This document shows, piece by piece, positions 5,418 to 5,494 of a DNA stretch of 5,494 nucleotides. The notes under the pieces are model-generated. The model saw only the letters and a program-made list of their open reading frames with translations. It had not been told where the DNA came from and did not search any database. Position 1 is the first letter of the stretch. Every line of letters begins with the position of its first letter. The DNA is from Lentisphaeria bacterium (GTDB lineage Bacteria > Verrucomicrobiota > Lentisphaeria > Oligosphaerales > JAFGRS01), in NCBI GenBank assembly GCA_016935045.1, contig JAFGRS010000163.1, positions 1 through 5,494 on the forward strand, in the 5' to 3' direction. The position numbers were made by a program, and so were the translations under genes.

Positions 5418-5494
5418 TTCTCGAGCCAGCGGGCACGCGTGTCGGTATCCGCTTCCAGGCAGGCATCCGGGTAGCCGCCGCGGAGCCAGTAGGC

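Larger units (their letters stand above)
5270..5494 (-). pseudogene. Partial AAA/DUF4143-type ATPase gene, truncated at its 3' side
   Basis: The minus strand is open from the right edge to a TAG at 5272-5270, 74 codons in. Its first 28 codons (5494-5411) include YWLRGGYPDACL, then RWLENYL. This matches the WLRGGFPxxxL...Wxxxfi signature that joins the AAA_14 ATPase core to the DUF4143 domain in a large family of ATPases of unclear role, common in genomes rich in mobile genes. The usual continuation (an ERD-type block and about 200 more residues) is absent: the frame goes on as GPTRQPRRWPW and then runs antisense into the serine deaminase end, and the other two minus frames do not restore it. 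I therefore read it as a 3'-truncated remnant. The 5' part lies outside the window, so its integrity there is unknown. Confidence 0.5.

Noticed and set aside
3337..5466. 709-codon open frame on the minus strand opposite the serine deaminase and the M42 3' end
   Set aside because: It lies antisense to two clearly recognised genes, and its composition (Arg, Gly, His, Asp, Pro rich, no domain motif) is that of a complementary-strand shadow in GC-rich DNA. It is also in a different frame from the DUF4143-like segment near the right edge.
1..5494. CRISPR array, tRNA or rRNA genes, insertion-sequence ends, attachment sites
   Set aside because: No regularly spaced repeats, no cloverleaf or TTCGANNCC-type signature that folds, no transposase motif and no paired terminal inverted repeats were seen on either strand.

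Overview
This is a GC-rich bacterial window (roughly two-thirds G+C by eye). Coding is dense and almost entirely on the + strand, and every main gene has a Shine-Dalgarno-like site. The sequence does not settle the taxon. An oxygen-sensitive-type Fe-S serine deaminase, an M42 peptidase and a trace of a DUF4143-type ATPase would suit an anaerobic or facultative GC-rich bacterium, but that is inference.

Layout: positions 1-180 are a leader. It holds an open frame running off the left edge, a weak sigma70-like promoter (114-141) and a small AT-rich patch with a palindrome (155-164). Four complete genes follow in one direction: an ornithine cyclodeaminase/mu-crystallin family dehydrogenase (181-1155), an M24 Xaa-Pro-peptidase-like hydrolase (1315-2649), an M42 zinc/cobalt aminopeptidase (2661-3686), and a single-chain beta-alpha fused iron-sulfur L-serine ammonia-lyase (3757-5319). 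A 159-base gap with potential stem-loops separates the first two genes. The last three are tightly packed (11 and 70 bases apart) and are probably co-transcribed.

The serine deaminase stop overlaps an ATG (5316) that has an excellent ribosome binding site, as if a fifth operon gene began there. That frame closes after 33 codons, and the natural-looking coding signal lies in another frame. From about 5411 to the right edge, the minus strand encodes a segment typical of AAA/DUF4143 ATPases, cut off abruptly. The right end therefore looks like a rearrangement junction where the operon's next gene was lost or interrupted.

Together the genes describe amino-acid or peptide catabolism. Two cytoplasmic metallo-hydrolases release amino acids (one probably acting at proline-type or modified bonds). 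The deaminase turns serine into pyruvate plus ammonia, and the OCD-family enzyme handles an amino acid, imino acid or 2-oxo acid with NAD(P)H. The enzyme-type combination (M24 hydrolase, second metallohydrolase, OCD-family protein, hydroxy-amino-acid deaminase) also resembles ectoine/hydroxyectoine degradation clusters, though several of the families differ.
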